From the NCBI GenBank assembly GCA_027563935.2, contig JANVAS020000223.1:496001-560000 (forward strand): a DNA stretch of 64,000 nucleotides, in the 5' to 3' direction. The notes beneath the pieces are model-generated. The model was not told the origin of the DNA, ran no database searches, and saw only the letters and a list, made by a program, of their open reading frames with translations. A program made the translations under genes and the position numbers. Positions within the stretch are counted from its first letter, which is position 1; each line of letters opens with the position of its first letter. Positions 1 to 12,553 of this stretch are shown here, piece after piece. The stretch is from Costus lasius. Taxonomy: Eukaryota; Streptophyta; Magnoliopsida; Zingiberales; Costaceae.

Positions 1-2975
1 GCTTTTTTCCTAAAACGTTTGAACCAACTAATTGAAATCACCGCAACAAATATCTTCCTTCAATAATAAAATAATCTTAAAAAAATTACATCAATTAATT
101 GAAGACTAGAGATAGATTGAGAGACAGCCAAACAATCTCTCCCTTTTCTTTCTTCTTTTTCTTTTCTCTTTCTCTTTTTTTTTTTTCTTTTTTTCCTTTC
201 TTCCCCGAGAGCAACGACCGCTTCTGTTTTCGTGAGAGAGATTCCAAAATCCTAACTGATAGCATATTAATTAAGAGAGAGAGAGTTAAGTAAAAAATAA
301 ACCCTTTTTCTTAAGTAGGATTGGACCCACCTAGGCCACGTTCCCTTTATGAGAATTGTTATAAATATTATAAATTTATAACTTATGTATATTAATTTTT
401 TTTCTTGATAATCAATAGGATCATCATATGCATGTACATTTTTTTTTATTTTGCACATTAAGTACATTACCTTTATGTATATTATGAAAATTATACACTT
501 TATGTATTTTATATTTTTTATGTCAAATTTATTATTTATGTATATTATGATCATCATGAATGTCAAATATATTATGACACTTATGATTTATATTATATTC
601 AGCATAATATCTATAAATATTATTTTAAATATTTAAATTATTTATTATGCTCATTATCAAATATATACAATATGAATTGAACAAAAAATAAATTATGTTA
701 TACTTATGCAATTCTACACACAAAATAATAAATATTATAAGAAAAAATAAATTAATAAAATTTGTTTATTTATAAATTCTGTTAGCTAACATATTCATCA
801 AGAAAAATTAACAGGAAACAAAGTTAACATAAAATCAATTTATAAAAATCTGTGTATTAATTATATACCATAATTTTATAAATGTCACAATTATATGCTA
901 TAATTTTACATTACATTAACAATAATGTTACATAAATGTTATTGTTTAAAAGTCACAGGTATTATTTTAAAATAGTACATAAATTTTATTTCTTTAAATA
1001 AAATATTTTACTTATTTATTTCTATATCTGATCACAACAATTTACTTGTAGATGATTTTTTATTTTATTATATTATATACATCTGCTAGTTTCCGCTTTG
1101 CGGCAGCAGCTAGGAAAATTTTATTATATTATTATTATTTTTATTTGTTATTGTTTACTCACATAATTTGTATTCATTTTAGCCGAGCTCCTCTGCCAAA
1201 AAAATATTTATTATGTGAAATAAATTTATGATCATCCAATTTAGCCTAGCTATATTGAGACATTGACTGAAACAAATAACTAAAGAAAATTAGACCACCA
1301 AGCAAACAGTCCGGGTGGAATAATATGAAAGTTCTTTTTTCTATTTTATTTGATTTTTTCTTAATGAGATAGATTATAAAGTTTATCAAAATAAAATTAT
1401 AATAGTGCTAAACAAACATTCAACAGTAAAAAGGTAACCGATAGGATAAAGCAATAATCATATATTATTTTTAATAACACAGTAATAAGCGGCCAAGATT
1501 CTTTCTGCTTCGAACCCGTAAAGGCTCCACACGGGTCTCAGCCGACACGCAACGTGACGGTTCAACTCGACGGCAGAAGTCTACATTTACGTGGTCGTAT
1601 CTATGGAGTAATTGGCCCGGGTACTTGCCTGGGCCGGAAAGCCCATTAACTTCTTCCTCTGTTTCTTTATTTATTCATTAAAACATTATTAAAGAACAAT
1701 AATGAAATAAATTACTGCAAGTTGTGGTAATTAAAATGGTCAGGTTAAGATCAGGAATTTTAAACATAAAAGGCAGAAGCAAATAGCAATTAATGAATTA
1801 ATTAAAAGAGGTAACGTCTCGGCTGATAGGGGCATTGAAAATTTTAATTAAGAATTTAAGACAGTTAAAACCAAATTGGAAATGGATGAGGCAATTTATT
1901 AACATAATCATAAACAAGTCATAATTTTCTTTTTTAAAGAAATAAACAGTATGTGGCAATCTATTTACGTTAACAGTGATTAAATCACAATCAATTTTTT
2001 TGGTCGACAGAATATTTTTTTAATTATTATTTTAATTTTAAAAAAGATTTTTTTATTAAATCTATTGTTTTTTCTAAACAGTAAAATAAATAACAATATA
2101 CAGAACTAATATTATTGAATTTTATTTTGAAACACAAACCGTAATCTATTTTTTTCTACCCAAGTTATTTTTAGAACAGAAACTTTTTATTATTTTCTCA
2201 CATTCGATGAGACTAATATAATTAACCGAGATAAATAATTTTTGTTCTCCGGCCTGAATTTTTTACTTAAGATTGTTAGTTTAAAATTTCATCTAAATCT
2301 TTATTTAAATAGAAAAAAAATATATTATTAAATAATGAAACTTACATAATATATTTAAAAAAAAGTTAGAATGATAGAACCCAAAGGCGCATTGTGGCTT
2401 GTCTTTAAATAAAAATTTGAGCTTTCATATGAGTTAATTTTGGATTGAACACCCATAATATAACCAAGTATTCTTCTTTTGTGGGCATGACTGTTGAGTA
2501 GTTGATTAGAACACCCTTTCGGTAATGAGCAATAAAATCAAAAATTCAAAAATAAAAAAATGATAGAGAAGAAATAAAGAAGTGGGAGATGAAATATCCA
2601 ACCCTCGCGTAAGGGTTTTTTGGTAGCCTTTTTAAAGGTTTAAACCCATCCTCTTTATTTTTATTGTAAATTAGATTAAAAGAAAATATTAGCAGCTAAT
2701 GTCACAAACATTAGCAATAAATGCTAACATTAAATAATTTTTTTATAAATTTTATGCTAATAAATATATGACACTAAATTTATATATTTTAAATATTTTA
2801 TATTATAATTTCTACCATCCACTATAAATTTCTATCATCTTATATAAATTTCTACTGTATAAAAAAATACTTTAAGATTTACACCGTACCAAATGGATGG
2901 TCATAGATCCACCTGCTGAAAATTATACAGCAGCTCACAGGAGGTTAAATACAAATGCAAGGGCTTGTGTGTATT
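1..2975. other. AT-rich intergenic DNA, no gene seen
   Basis: Long A/T-dominated DNA with a pyrimidine-rich tract at about 139-205 and one GC-richer island at about 1490-1650. The open frames at 99-636 are low-complexity (Phe/Ser or Ile/Met runs) and show no domain. No terminal repeats, tRNA or retrotransposon motifs were recognised. The stretch lies where the coding part of a duplicated NLR gene might be expected, left of the duplicated promoter segment, but no NLR motif is visible. Confidence 0.6.
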
Positions 2976-3265
2976 GTGAAGCAAAGTGCAGAAGCTGTAT
3001 GTGGCTGAATTACTAATTAATCACTACAATCCAAACCTTGAATGCTAATTAACGAATGCATCAATTACTTTGATTAATAAATTACTTAATTATTGTACAA
3101 TTAGCGAATCTATGGTTTGCATGTGCCTTTTCTTTCGTTTTTCTTTTAATTACAGTTTCTTTAGTTTACTTGTTTTGCTGGGAAACACAAAAGCCAGTTA
3201 GTTAATTACTTACTTCAGCAGCAATCGATTCAAGCATCCGAAACAATGAGTTTTATTTGAATTCA
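2976..3265. repeat. Left copy of a duplicated segment: NLR upstream region
   Basis: This stretch matches 17085-17403, the DNA just upstream of the NLR relic. Shared blocks in the same order include a GTGAAGCAAAG word, an AATTAGCGAATC word followed by TTTGC and GTGTGCCTTTTCTTT, and a TATGAGTTTTAT-like word at the right end. It is diverged, with small indels. No NLR coding sequence is attached on its left, so it is an orphan promoter copy. The homology boundaries are approximate. Confidence 0.7.
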
Positions 3266-3928
3266 CATCATTTAAAATTTTGGCTAAGTCTTCATGAAGT
3301 ATATTTTTTGTTATATATTTTTGAATTCACATCACATAATGTATCATCAGTAATAGTGAGGTCAAGGCTATGCATAATTTATAATGATTTACACCAATAT
3401 ATGATATTTTCAACCTTTGTGTATTGAGGGTTCTATTTCCGTTTATTTAAACAATTATAATTGGACGTTGTTGTAGTTTTCAATGTTATAATTCTCTTTT
3501 TTTTCTTCAATTCTTCATTTTTAACACTTAGAATTATTTAAGTAGTGCATATGTATTATATTTTAATTTTAGCATTTACAAAAGAAAATCTTAGTTGCCC
3601 ATCTACAAACTAATTATAATTGGTATTCATTGTTTATTTTATTTTTTATTATTTATTTCATGTATATAGTGACTTTATGGAATCCTTTAATTTTATATGA
3701 ATTTATAGCATTTATATGGTGATTTCAGCCGTTATGTAATGTATTTTTTTTGGTAATATTAAGGTGTCTTAGTTTTCAAAACTATTTTTATGTTTATTCT
3801 TTCTTCTTAACACCATTATAGAGATATTTCAATGGGCTCTATAAATTTTATTTTAAAATTTTTTAAAAAAATTATAAGTTGAATTACAACACAATGAGAT
3901 ATTTTGTCTACTACAACAATGATAATTT
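3266..3928. repeat. Left copy of the duplicated segment, distal part
   Basis: AT-rich and without a gene. From about 3700 to 3928 it can be aligned with 26459-26660 (shared TTATGTAATGTATTTTTT, CCATTATA and TTTTGTCTAC words). The alignment breaks at 3928, where element C1 begins, and resumes at 12828. The uninterrupted paralogue at about 26.66 kb therefore acts as a natural empty site for C1. The portion 3285-3700 has no clear counterpart in the right copy. Confidence 0.6.
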
Positions 3929-4137
3929 TGTTACAAAGATAATAAGAGATTTTATTTCACATTCGTTTTGGTGTTTCAATACAAAAAGAGATGCTCTATT
4001 TATAGCATCCCAAAAGATCTATAACTTATGAATTATAATTACATAAGTTAATTACTTTACATAGGTTTTAAAATTATAACCAAAGAATATGAAAATCGAA
4101 GGATGAATGGACATCCACAATAATATTATTCATAACA
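3929..4137 (-). repeat. 3' LTR of Copia C1
   Basis: A 209-bp LTR with TG...CA ends. It is matched to 12573-12827 by the block around CAAAAGATCTATAACTTATG and its flanks. On the minus strand it is preceded by a purine tract (CCAAGGGGGAG, reverse complement of 4138-4148), the expected polypurine tract. A TATA-like CTATAAATAG sits at 3996-4005 (minus). It is shorter than the 5' LTR, which has extra A/T-rich bases near its inner edge. Confidence 0.9.
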
Positions 4138-4566
4138 CTCCCCCTTGGATATCCATTAAAAAATATGTGCCTCATTAAAACCTTTACTAGGAAAAACCCT
4201 GTGGGATAAAAACCTAATAAAGGAAAAAGAGTACACTATATTTGTAAATGCCAATTGATATCTTTGAGTCTATGAATCCCAAAATTATGTACAAGTTTTT
4301 CACATATCGTAGTAGGAAGTGCCTTGGTTAATAGATCCGCTAGATTATCACATGAACGGACTTGTAGAATACTTATATCACCATTTTTTTAAAGATCATG
4401 AGTGAAAAAGAATTTTGGTGATATATGCTTTGTCCTATCTCCTTTAATGTACCATTCTTTTAACTGGGCAATACATGCAGTATTATCCTCATATATGATT
4501 GTCAGAATTATTTTTTCTGAAGATAAGCCACAAGTATTACGTATGTGTTGAATCATAGATCTCAAC
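4138..4566 (-). pseudogene. C1 RNase H C-terminal fragment
   Basis: The minus-strand translation carries the Copia RNase H tail: a DNTA-like motif, then KEWYIKGDRTKHI-type residues and a DLFTKALP-like end close to the polypurine tract. It is the last part of the C1 polyprotein, separated from the rest of RNase H (6153 onward) by the solo LTR at 4567-6147. With that LTR removed the two parts adjoin at a VWL-RSM junction, as expected for the family. Confidence 0.75.
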
Positions 4567-6147
4567 TGATGGAGGTGGGATCAATCACAAATAAGGGTGC
4601 ATTCAAACAACGCTTTTAAGAAAATATTTTTTTGTATTTTAGATAAAAACTGAAATTACTCTAACGGAGTTGGAAAATATGTTTTTGTATTTTTATAAGT
4701 AAAGAAAGCGACACTACTTTACTACTAGAAGAAATAACACTTTAAACTACGAAATGAAATGACTAGTAGGAGTACTTACAGTGCGACCCTTGAGCATAGA
4801 AGGATCGTATCGTCCCGATCTTCAACGGTCCTACTCTGATGGAAGGTATTGCATCATTACAATCAAACACAGACAAACGAGATCCGCACAAGTCGCAGAT
4901 TCATATTACAAAACAAATCTAAGGGGGAGGTTAAGCCTCACAAGTTCCCTTAACACTTAACTAAAGAGAGAAAGAGGGAGGGGAGAAAGCTTGCGCTTAG
5001 TGAAGAGTCCTCCAAGTCCTTACGCTACCTTCAAACAAAGTTTAGATTAGTGTAGAAAACAAGTTCTAGAAATCAAGGAAAGGAGAGGGGAAGGAACTTA
5101 GCCGATTTGAAGCTTGGATGATGTTGCTCTCATGCTAGCCGAAAGTGAAGAACCTTGAGGAGTCTTGTTGTTTGCCGAGATCAAGGTGGATGAGATCCTT
5201 TAGGGCACCGTCAAGAGCAAGCAAAGTCCTTCAAGGGTTGGATGCGTTGAGACTTGAGAAGAAAGGGGGGAGAAGGGAAAGGGCTCGGCCCTTTAGAGGA
5301 GGGGGGAGGTAGAAAACTCCTTTAGGCGACAATCACCAATGCTAACACAAGGATTCTTTTTCACTAGGCAACTAATAGACAAAGAGAGGGGAGGTTACAA
5401 TTTATAGGCTCAACAAGCCATGGGCAAGGGTGACAATTCACCCTAGGCGCAATCACAAGGTTTAAGGAAGAAATTAATGAACATTTAATACATTTCCTTT
5501 AGCCCTTTTGAATTTCGAATTCTTTCTTGATGGAGCTTCCTTGTAGCCGAATTCTTATGAGCTCCTTCCTTGTTTACATGGATGAGATGGCGCCTTCATG
5601 CCTTGGACTCATTTGAATTCGAAAATCTTCCTTCAAGAGCATGGGCGGTTAAGAGGTTTCCAAAGGTGATTCCTCAAATTGTGGATCTAGATGATGATCC
5701 CTTGATTTGTGGATCTAGATTGTTGATGGCTAGGCGCATTAAATTGTGGGCTGATTTCTTGCATTCGAATCATCATCATATTGAGTGGCGCCTAGGTTGA
5801 TTTGGAAGGTGGAGTTGCATTGATTGTAAGCCCCTTCAACTTGGAGTCTTTAGTTGAAGTAGTTGAAGTGCCTCCTTCCATAATTGGAGCTCTACTTGAG
5901 TGGCTTTAGCTTGAGCTTCCTAGCTTCCCTTGAGCTGGGCTATAACCTGCCCAATTATTAACACAAAGGCCAGTAGACTATTCTAGGAGCAAATAAGGAA
6001 ACTACACAATGCACTAGAGCTTTATTCAATGCAAATAATGAAAGTGCAAATAAGGAAAGAAAGATGACCTAGGAGGAAAAGCCATATCTGATGGGCTTCC
6101 TCCTAGCCCTTCCAGACCTCCTTGGGGTAGGGTTGGCCCCTCCATCA
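4567..6147. mobile_element. Solo LTR S1 inside C1
   Basis: A 1,581-bp unit that starts TGATGGAGG and ends CCTCCATCA (9-bp perfect terminal inverted repeat). It is flanked on both sides by the 5-bp target duplication TCAAC (4562-4566 and 6148-6152). It interrupts the RNase H gene of C1. There is no internal coding region or second LTR, so it is what remains after LTR-LTR recombination. The 76-codon open frame at 5570-5800 has no recognisable domain. The family and orientation cannot be assigned. Confidence 0.85.
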
Positions 6148-6152
6148 TCAAC

Positions 6153-7460
6153 CAAACACATTCTTGACTTGCCTCATGCAGAGCTAAACTTTATGCTTGA
6201 TTAGAAGATGTAGATGCTATGGTCTGTTTCATAGACCGCCATGATATAACTGTTCCATCACATGTAAATAAATAACCTATTTGTGATCGACCATTATGAG
6301 GATCAGACAAATAACCTGCATCTGCATAACCAATTAGGTCTGACTTGGGCACTCTTGAGTAAAACAAACCCATATCTATTTGTTTATCTAAGATAGCGAA
6401 GTATATGCTTAACTCCATTCTAATGCTTTCGCGTAGGTGAACTATATTGCTAACACATTAACAGCAAATGATATATCAGGTCGTGTATAATTAGCAAGAT
6501 ACATTAGTGCTCCAATTGCACTAAGGTATGGTACTTCAGGATCAAGTAGTTCTTCATCCTTTTCTTGAGGTCTAATGGGATCTTTGTTCACATCTAATGA
6601 CCGTACAACCATTAGAGTACACAATAGATGTGATATATCCATATAAAACCTTTTTAGCACCATTGCGAAATAAATATTTTGATGTATAAAAATTCCATTA
6701 CTTAAGTATTCAATTTGTAATCCAAAACAAAATTTTGTCCTTCCAAGATGTTTCATCTCGAATTCTTTCTTTAAACAAGATATAGCTTTTAGAAGCTCTT
6801 TAGGTGTTCCAATAATATTTAAGTCATCAACATAAACAACAATTATAGCAAATCTATTTTCAGATATTTTAATAAAAATACATGGACAAATGAGGTTATT
6901 TTTATATCCTTCTTTTAGCAAATATTCACTAAGGCGATTATACCACATATGTCCAGATCGTTTCAATCCATAAAGGGATTTATTTAATTTAATTGAATAA
7001 TCTTCTCGTGAACATAAAATATGTGCTTCAAGAAGATTAAAACCTTCAGGTAGCTTCATATAAATATCATTATCTAAAGATCCATATAAATAGGTTGTAA
7101 CAATATCCATTAGATGTAAATCAAGTTCTTCTTATGCTACCAGACTAATTAAGTACCGAAAAGTACTTGCATCAACCACAGGTGAATATGTTTCTTCACA
7201 ATCAATGTCAGGTCTTTGTGAAAAACCTTGAGCAATAAGTCGTGTTTTATATCTCACAATTTCATCATTCTCATTTCGTTTTTGTACAAAAACCCATTTA
7301 TATCCAACAGGCTTTTACACCTTTAGGTGTACGAACTACAGGTCCAAAAAATTTTCGTTTAGTAAGAGAATTTAATTCCGCTTCAATTGCATTTTTCTAT
7401 TTTGGCCAATCATCTCTTTGTTTGCAATCTGAAATAAACTTTGGTTCATGATCCTCATTA
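6153..7460 (-). pseudogene. C1 reverse transcriptase and RNase H
   Basis: This encodes the Copia polymerase that copies element RNA into DNA. Visible on the minus strand from the N side: a KTRLIAQGFSQRPDIDCEET block (about 7200-7260), the MDIVTTYLYGSLDNDIYM block at 7110 downward, the catalytic YVDD box in VVYVDDLNIIG (about 6830), and the RNase H ADAGYLSD and SWRSMKQT motifs in 6191-6418. Frames are broken by several stops (for example a conserved WPKW changed to WPK-stop near 7405) and by frameshifts between 6418 and 6442 and around 7110-7330. Both catalytic Asp residues of YVDD remain. Confidence 0.88.
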
Positions 7461-8836
7461 TCATTTATTGTATCAAGCGCTATATTATATGCAAAAACAT
7501 CGTCAACGTTGACTTCATGTCGATTCCATTATAGTCTATTCATGACATAATTTATTGAGATCTCTTTATTTTTCACAAATTTCAGTTTCTTGTGTTTCTT
7601 CTAGAATTGGAATATTGATTATGTTAGAAGACTCTTTTGGAGTTATTACATCCTCGATTCGACTATCTTGATTTTTAGCTCCTCTTCATATTTGAGAATT
7701 TTTATCTTTGGAATTGATGGGTCTGCCACGCTTCATGCGTGCTTGAGACTCATTTGCGATACTAGATTTTTCAATAGGAATATCAATTTTTATTAGAGCA
7801 TTAGCAGTTGGTATATATGACTTAGTTACTCTTTTCGGGTCAGTGAATGCATCTGGTAATTGGTTGGCTAAGCCTTGTAAATGAATTATCCTTTGAACTT
7901 CTAATTCGCATTGTTTTGTACGAGGATCAAGATGAGATAATGATAATTCATTCCAACTTATATCTTTTTCCAACTGCTTCTTTTCTCCCCTAATTCCGGG
8001 AAATTTGATTCATCAAAATGATAATCAGCAAATCGAGCCATGAATAAATTTCCTGTTAATGGTTTAAGATACTTTATTATAGATGGAGACTCATATCCAA
8101 TATATATTCCCAACCTTCTTTGAGGACCCATCTTAGTGCGTTGTGGTGGAGCAATTAGAACATATACAGCACATCCAAAAATTCTTAGATGGGAAATATT
8201 AGGTTCTTGACCAAAAACCAATTGTAAATGGGAGAACTTATGATAACTTATTGGCCTGATGCGAATCAATATTGCATGCAAGATTGCATGTCCCCAAGTA
8301 GAATTTGGAAGCTTTGATCTCATAAGCAATAGTCTTGCAATCAATTGTAAGCACTTAATGAATAATTATGCAAGTCCATTTTGTGTCTGAATATGTGCTA
8401 TAGGATGTTCAATATAAATTCCAATAGACATACAATATTTATTAAAAGCTTGAGATGTAAATTCACCAGCATTATCAAGGCATATTTTCTTAATTGGATA
8501 ATCTGAAAAATGAGCTTTTAGTCGAATTATTTGTGCAAACAATCTCGCAAATGTCTGGTTGCGGGTTGATAATAAACAAACATGTGACCATCTAGTTGAA
8601 GCATCAATTAAAACCATAAAATATCTAAATGGTCCACATGGTGGGTGTATTGGTCCACAAATATCACCTTGTATACGTTCTAAGAACGCAAGAGATTCAG
8701 TCCTAACTTTGACTGGTGATGGTCGAATTATCAACTTTCCTTGGGAACAAGCAGAACATGAGAAATTATTAGATTGAAGAATCTCTTGGCTCTTCAATAG
8801 TTGGCCACATGAATTTTTAATTATTTTTCTCATCAT
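7461..8836 (-). pseudogene. C1 integrase, catalytic Glu codon lost
   Basis: Integrase inserts the cDNA copy. The minus-strand frame 8366-8836 has the zinc-binding CSACSQGK end, the first catalytic Asp in QGDICGP and the second in CLDNAGEF. The frame then reads NGLA followed by TAA (8366-8368), exactly where the family has the catalytic Glu (NGLAE). The downstream frame 7958-8344 continues with LIARLLLMRSKLPNSTWGHA and a FGQEPNISHLRIFGCAVYV block. 7686-7973 is the linker to reverse transcriptase. Several frameshifts are present. Confidence 0.88.
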
Positions 8837-9350
8837 AATAGATCGGGATGACCCAATCGATCATGCCAAATAATGAATTTGTTATTATCTATAAACGTCT
8901 GGTTTACAATATTATATATTTCAATTTTTTTAATATAAGTGTAGTACAATCCGAAGGAAAATGTAGGTAATTTTTTGAATACATATTTTTTACTTGATAT
9001 AAGTCTCGTGATATAAAGGAATTCAATATTCCCTTCATTTGTTGTTTCGATATGATATCCATTTCGGCAAATATCTTTAAATCTTAATAAATTTCTTTGA
9101 GACTTTATAGAATACAATGCATTATCAATGCACAATTTGGTTCCTCCATGTAATAATATATTAGCTCTTCCAGAGCCTTCAATTATTTTTGTACTACCAG
9201 ATATAGTATTAACATTAGCTTCTTACATTGTTAAATGAGAGAAGTATTTTTTATCCTTAAGAATTGTGTGAGTTATTGCACTATCAGCAAGACAAATATC
9301 CTCATTATTGATGTTGGTGCCAACTAAATGAATACTCATTCTTCATTGAT
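8833..9350 (-). pseudogene. C1 protease and GAG-pre-integrase region
   Basis: Minus-strand translation near 9230-9320 gives CLADSAITHTILKDKKYF, the Copia aspartic-protease active-site context (DSA in place of DSGAT-type motifs). The frame 8833-9135 has NKFIIWHDRLGHPDLL, the GAG-pre-integrase histidine motif that precedes integrase. A stop separates the two near 9225. They overlap in order with the integrase frame below, as in other Copia polyproteins. Confidence 0.8.
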
Positions 9351-9504
9351 AAATAAAAGTCCATATAGTTAGAAAAATGCTACTAGAGAAAAAAGAATGT
9401 ATTTTAAAAGACAACAAAACTTATTATTTTATTAACTGAAAAAAAAAATATTAAGACTAGACATCAATATATAAGAAATTATTTTTGAACACTATAATCT
9501 CTAA

Positions 9505-9842
9505 TTAAATATTTTTTTCTTCTGGATCAGCAAAGAAATTAGCAACGTCTAGATGAGTAATGTCCATATGGTCATAATTAAAACTACCATCTTCATAAGC
9601 AAACTTTGTCTCTATCTTTTTCTCTTTGTTTTTCAATGATTCTTGATAAAGGTCAATGAAATGTTTTGGTGTACGGCATGTACGTGACCAATGGTCTTTT
9701 CCACCACAACGATAGCACATATTTTCAACATGTTTGCTATTCTTCACACCCTTTTCTTTATCAATATTTTGATTATTTATCCACTTCGGGTGAAAAAGAA
9801 TGTTATTGAAAATTTTACCACAACTATATCCATATCCACGAC
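9505..9842 (-). pseudogene. C1 gag, zinc-knuckle half
   Basis: Gag packages the element RNA. The frame 9505-9747 has the CCHC zinc knuckle CYRCGGKDHWSRTC followed by a short acidic tail ending PEEKNI, typical of Copia gag before protease. To its right the frame enters an Arg/Gly/His-rich stretch that is cut at 9842 by solo LTR S2 and resumes at 12102. The 9351-9504 gap is AT-rich linker with stops. Confidence 0.85.
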
Positions 9843-12101
9843 TGTTAGTGTTTATGCCCTGCAGACCAATGTATGGACATGGTCTGACATTATTTGAATG
9901 TACTTCGATAGAATTGATATTATTGATAAAGGCATGGTCGTTATTATGCAGATTGCTTTACCTGCGTTGATGTATTGAATTGCATAAATAATGTCCCAGG
10001 AGTTTGGTTGGATCCATTCTCATAAGTAATCCCCAGTCAAGGTGCCTTAGCCGATATGAGACAGTTTTGGTGCATGTGAGACTGATGTATGGGCTGGTTA
10101 GGTGCGAGACACAGTATCGCAGACATACAGGTGCATTGGATGCACTGGAGTGACCCATCGTGAGGATTGACTTGTCTAGTCAACAAGTCAATCTCACATG
10201 CAAGAGGTTTACATTGATCCTTAGACTTGAGGTATTCATGTCTAGATGTGATAATGGATGTGTTTGATACAGTCTTACATCTCTCCGTAAATGGGTGATC
10301 AAAACGACTGTTATTGGACATGTCATAAGTCATGTAGAGATATGGATAACCAATAGTAGGATTTACCCCTTTCCTTAATTGGAAGCATGATATCCATTTT
10401 GGGACGCCCCACCTCATTGGTGCATGACAGGAATGTATGGCCATACTGTTTGAGTCATGACCAATAGATTAGATTAATAAATATGAGACTAATCCAACGA
10501 CGGCATATCAGTTTAGGCAAAGGGATCTAGAATGCATGAGAATCCTCGTTGCTTGTCAGGGAGTTGTTGCCAGATGACTTAAGTCCTATGACATAGGTAG
10601 TAGTGATGTGTTGCTAGATACCTCTCACCACTTATGATGTTTAATCATCATTGCTATCGTCATATGGATCCTACGGGGTTACACGCAATAGGCTCTTGAC
10701 GTTGCTTTATGATCTGCATATCTTGGAATTTATTTGAGTTCATTCTGATTCTAAGTCCAAAACGGATTCATGGTTGAATCTGAGTCCAATTGGGATTCAT
10801 GGTTTTATGTATATCCTGGTCAAGTTTGTACTCTGTATGGGAGTTGAACTTGGACTTGGGACTATAAATCATGATGGATTCGAATCCTAATTTAATTAGG
10901 AGTTGGAATCCTAATTCTATTAGGAGTTGGAATCTTAATCCAATTAGGATTCAAATCCTAATGAGAATTGGATATGGATAAGGCCCATAGTGGTTGGGTG
11001 CAAATCCTAATCCAACTAGGATTCAAATCCTAAAAGGAATTGGATTTGGATAAGGCCCATTATGTTGGGCGCAAATCCTAATCCAATAAGGATTTAATTC
11101 CATGGGCCTAATTAGAGTTGAAATCCTAATCCAATAAGGATTTAATTCCATGGGCCTAATTAGAGTTGAAATCCAAATCCAATTAGGGATTGTGGATTAG
11201 ATCTAATTGAGGTAAGTTGGAATCCTAATAGGAGAAGGATTTACACTTGGCGCATGGGATAATTCCATGCATGGAATTTGCGTCAATGTGAAGTGTATGA
11301 ATCCTTTTGGAAATTGGTTTCCTCAATTGGAAACATGCTTGGACGTGTGGGCTGATATGAAGGTGTGTAAAGCTTGATTATATCATGAATGATATGCGCC
11401 AATTACATATGGAAAGTCCTAAAAGAATTGGAACTCAAATATCCACTCTTGATATGGCAAGAAGCTAGATTATTTCTATGCTTATGTTTGCGCCAATTCA
11501 AGGAGGCATGTGGCTGAACTCTTATAGCAATTCCTTGGAGGAATTGCGCCAATAACTCATAAGGAAAGAGGGGTGGTGGCTATAGCTTGGTTGCTTATAA
11601 AAGAAGGGGTATGTGCCCCCTCTTTGTATGCTCATTGCATAATCAACAAGTGCAGAATTCTCTTCAAGGCTTGGCGATTTTGGAAGTTGCACAAGCCCTA
11701 GAATTCAAGCCGCCCTCTCCTTCTTGTGAAGCGCCACCCTCTCTTCTCTTCCTCTTCTCTTTGGTCGAGAGTCTCCAAGCAAGGGGACAAGTTGGCGTGA
11801 GGAGCAAGGAGGAAGAAGAACGGGAATCCAAGAGGCGATCTTCTCTTCCCGAGGCTAACACCAAGCGTGGAAGGGAGCAACGTTGAGAAGGTCAACGTGT
11901 GGATATTTGTAGAGGACGAGCACTTGAGCATCTTCAACTTGGCATCGTCATCCTAACAAGCAATAGAGGTACTATCCCTAACACATCCTTATGATCTCTC
12001 TCGCATGGATTCTTGGGAAAGGAATATGTTTTGGGTGTAATGCTTCTTCCTCTACGTCCTGGGACTGCAAAATTTTAAATTACACCCGGTATTCCCCAAT
12101 A
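9843..12101 (+). mobile_element. Solo LTR S2, relative of the young Copia LTR
   Basis: A 2,259-bp solo LTR. Its first about 850 bp and its last about 170 bp match the LTRs at 32524-34742 and 39487-41705: TGTTAGTGT...ATGCCCTGCAGACC at the start and CTGCAAAATTTTAAATTACA near the end. The middle is different and contains an array of AATCCTAAT/ATTAGGATT words (about 10860-11200). The terminal CA has become TA. The target duplication is ACGAC (9838-9842 and 12102-12106), though the flank is itself a CACGAC-rich gag repeat. A TATA-like CTTATAAAAG lies at 11594-11603. Confidence 0.88.
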
Positions 12102-12255
12102 ACGACCATGACCACGACCACGACCACGGCCATGACCACGATGATTATTTTTCCACATCCGGTGAAAAATGAATTTCTGGATCTAGCACCCAAGATAAAT
12201 AATTCTTCTCCGTAATGTCAAAAGCCACAAACTCAAGTTTTGCAAGATTTGACAT
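12102..12255 (-). pseudogene. C1 gag, N-terminal remnant
   Basis: The start codon is at 12255-12253 (minus) and the first residues read MSNLAKLEFVAFDITEKNYL, the usual start of this Copia gag type. After about 40 codons it runs into a stop and then directly into an Arg/Gly/His repeat coded by CCACGACCATGA-type units. The roughly 200-residue gag core that should lie between is missing, so the copy has an internal gag deletion as well as the solo LTR insertion next to it. Confidence 0.75.
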
Positions 12256-12553
12256 ATTAAATACTATCATAAAAAAAAACATGTTATATAATATTATATT
12301 ATTTAGATAAAAAAGCTAATGATTAAGAAATGAATTAAAGTCATTGCATCATATCATATGTTAAACATAAAATTAGAATTAAAATTTCAGATTTAAATGC
12401 CGAGAGACATTTGAACACAGAATTGATATGCGTGAGTAATATCACAGAATTGAAATAATATGCGTGAGCAAAGATTAAATGGTAGAGAAATTTAAATCTT
12501 AACCAAGAGAAAATAAATAATAAATATTATACCTAATAGACCTTTCTTAGTTA

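Noticed and set aside
99..636. Open frames of 60-99 codons on both strands near the left edge
   Set aside because: They are Phe/Ser or Ile/Met/Tyr runs from T-rich DNA, with no domain, start context or neighbour support.
11587..11937. Overlapping open frames on both strands with Arg/Ser/Glu-rich peptides
   Set aside because: They lie inside solo LTR S2, and similar sequence occurs in the LTRs at 34.4 and 41.4 kb; they are composition effects of the LTR.
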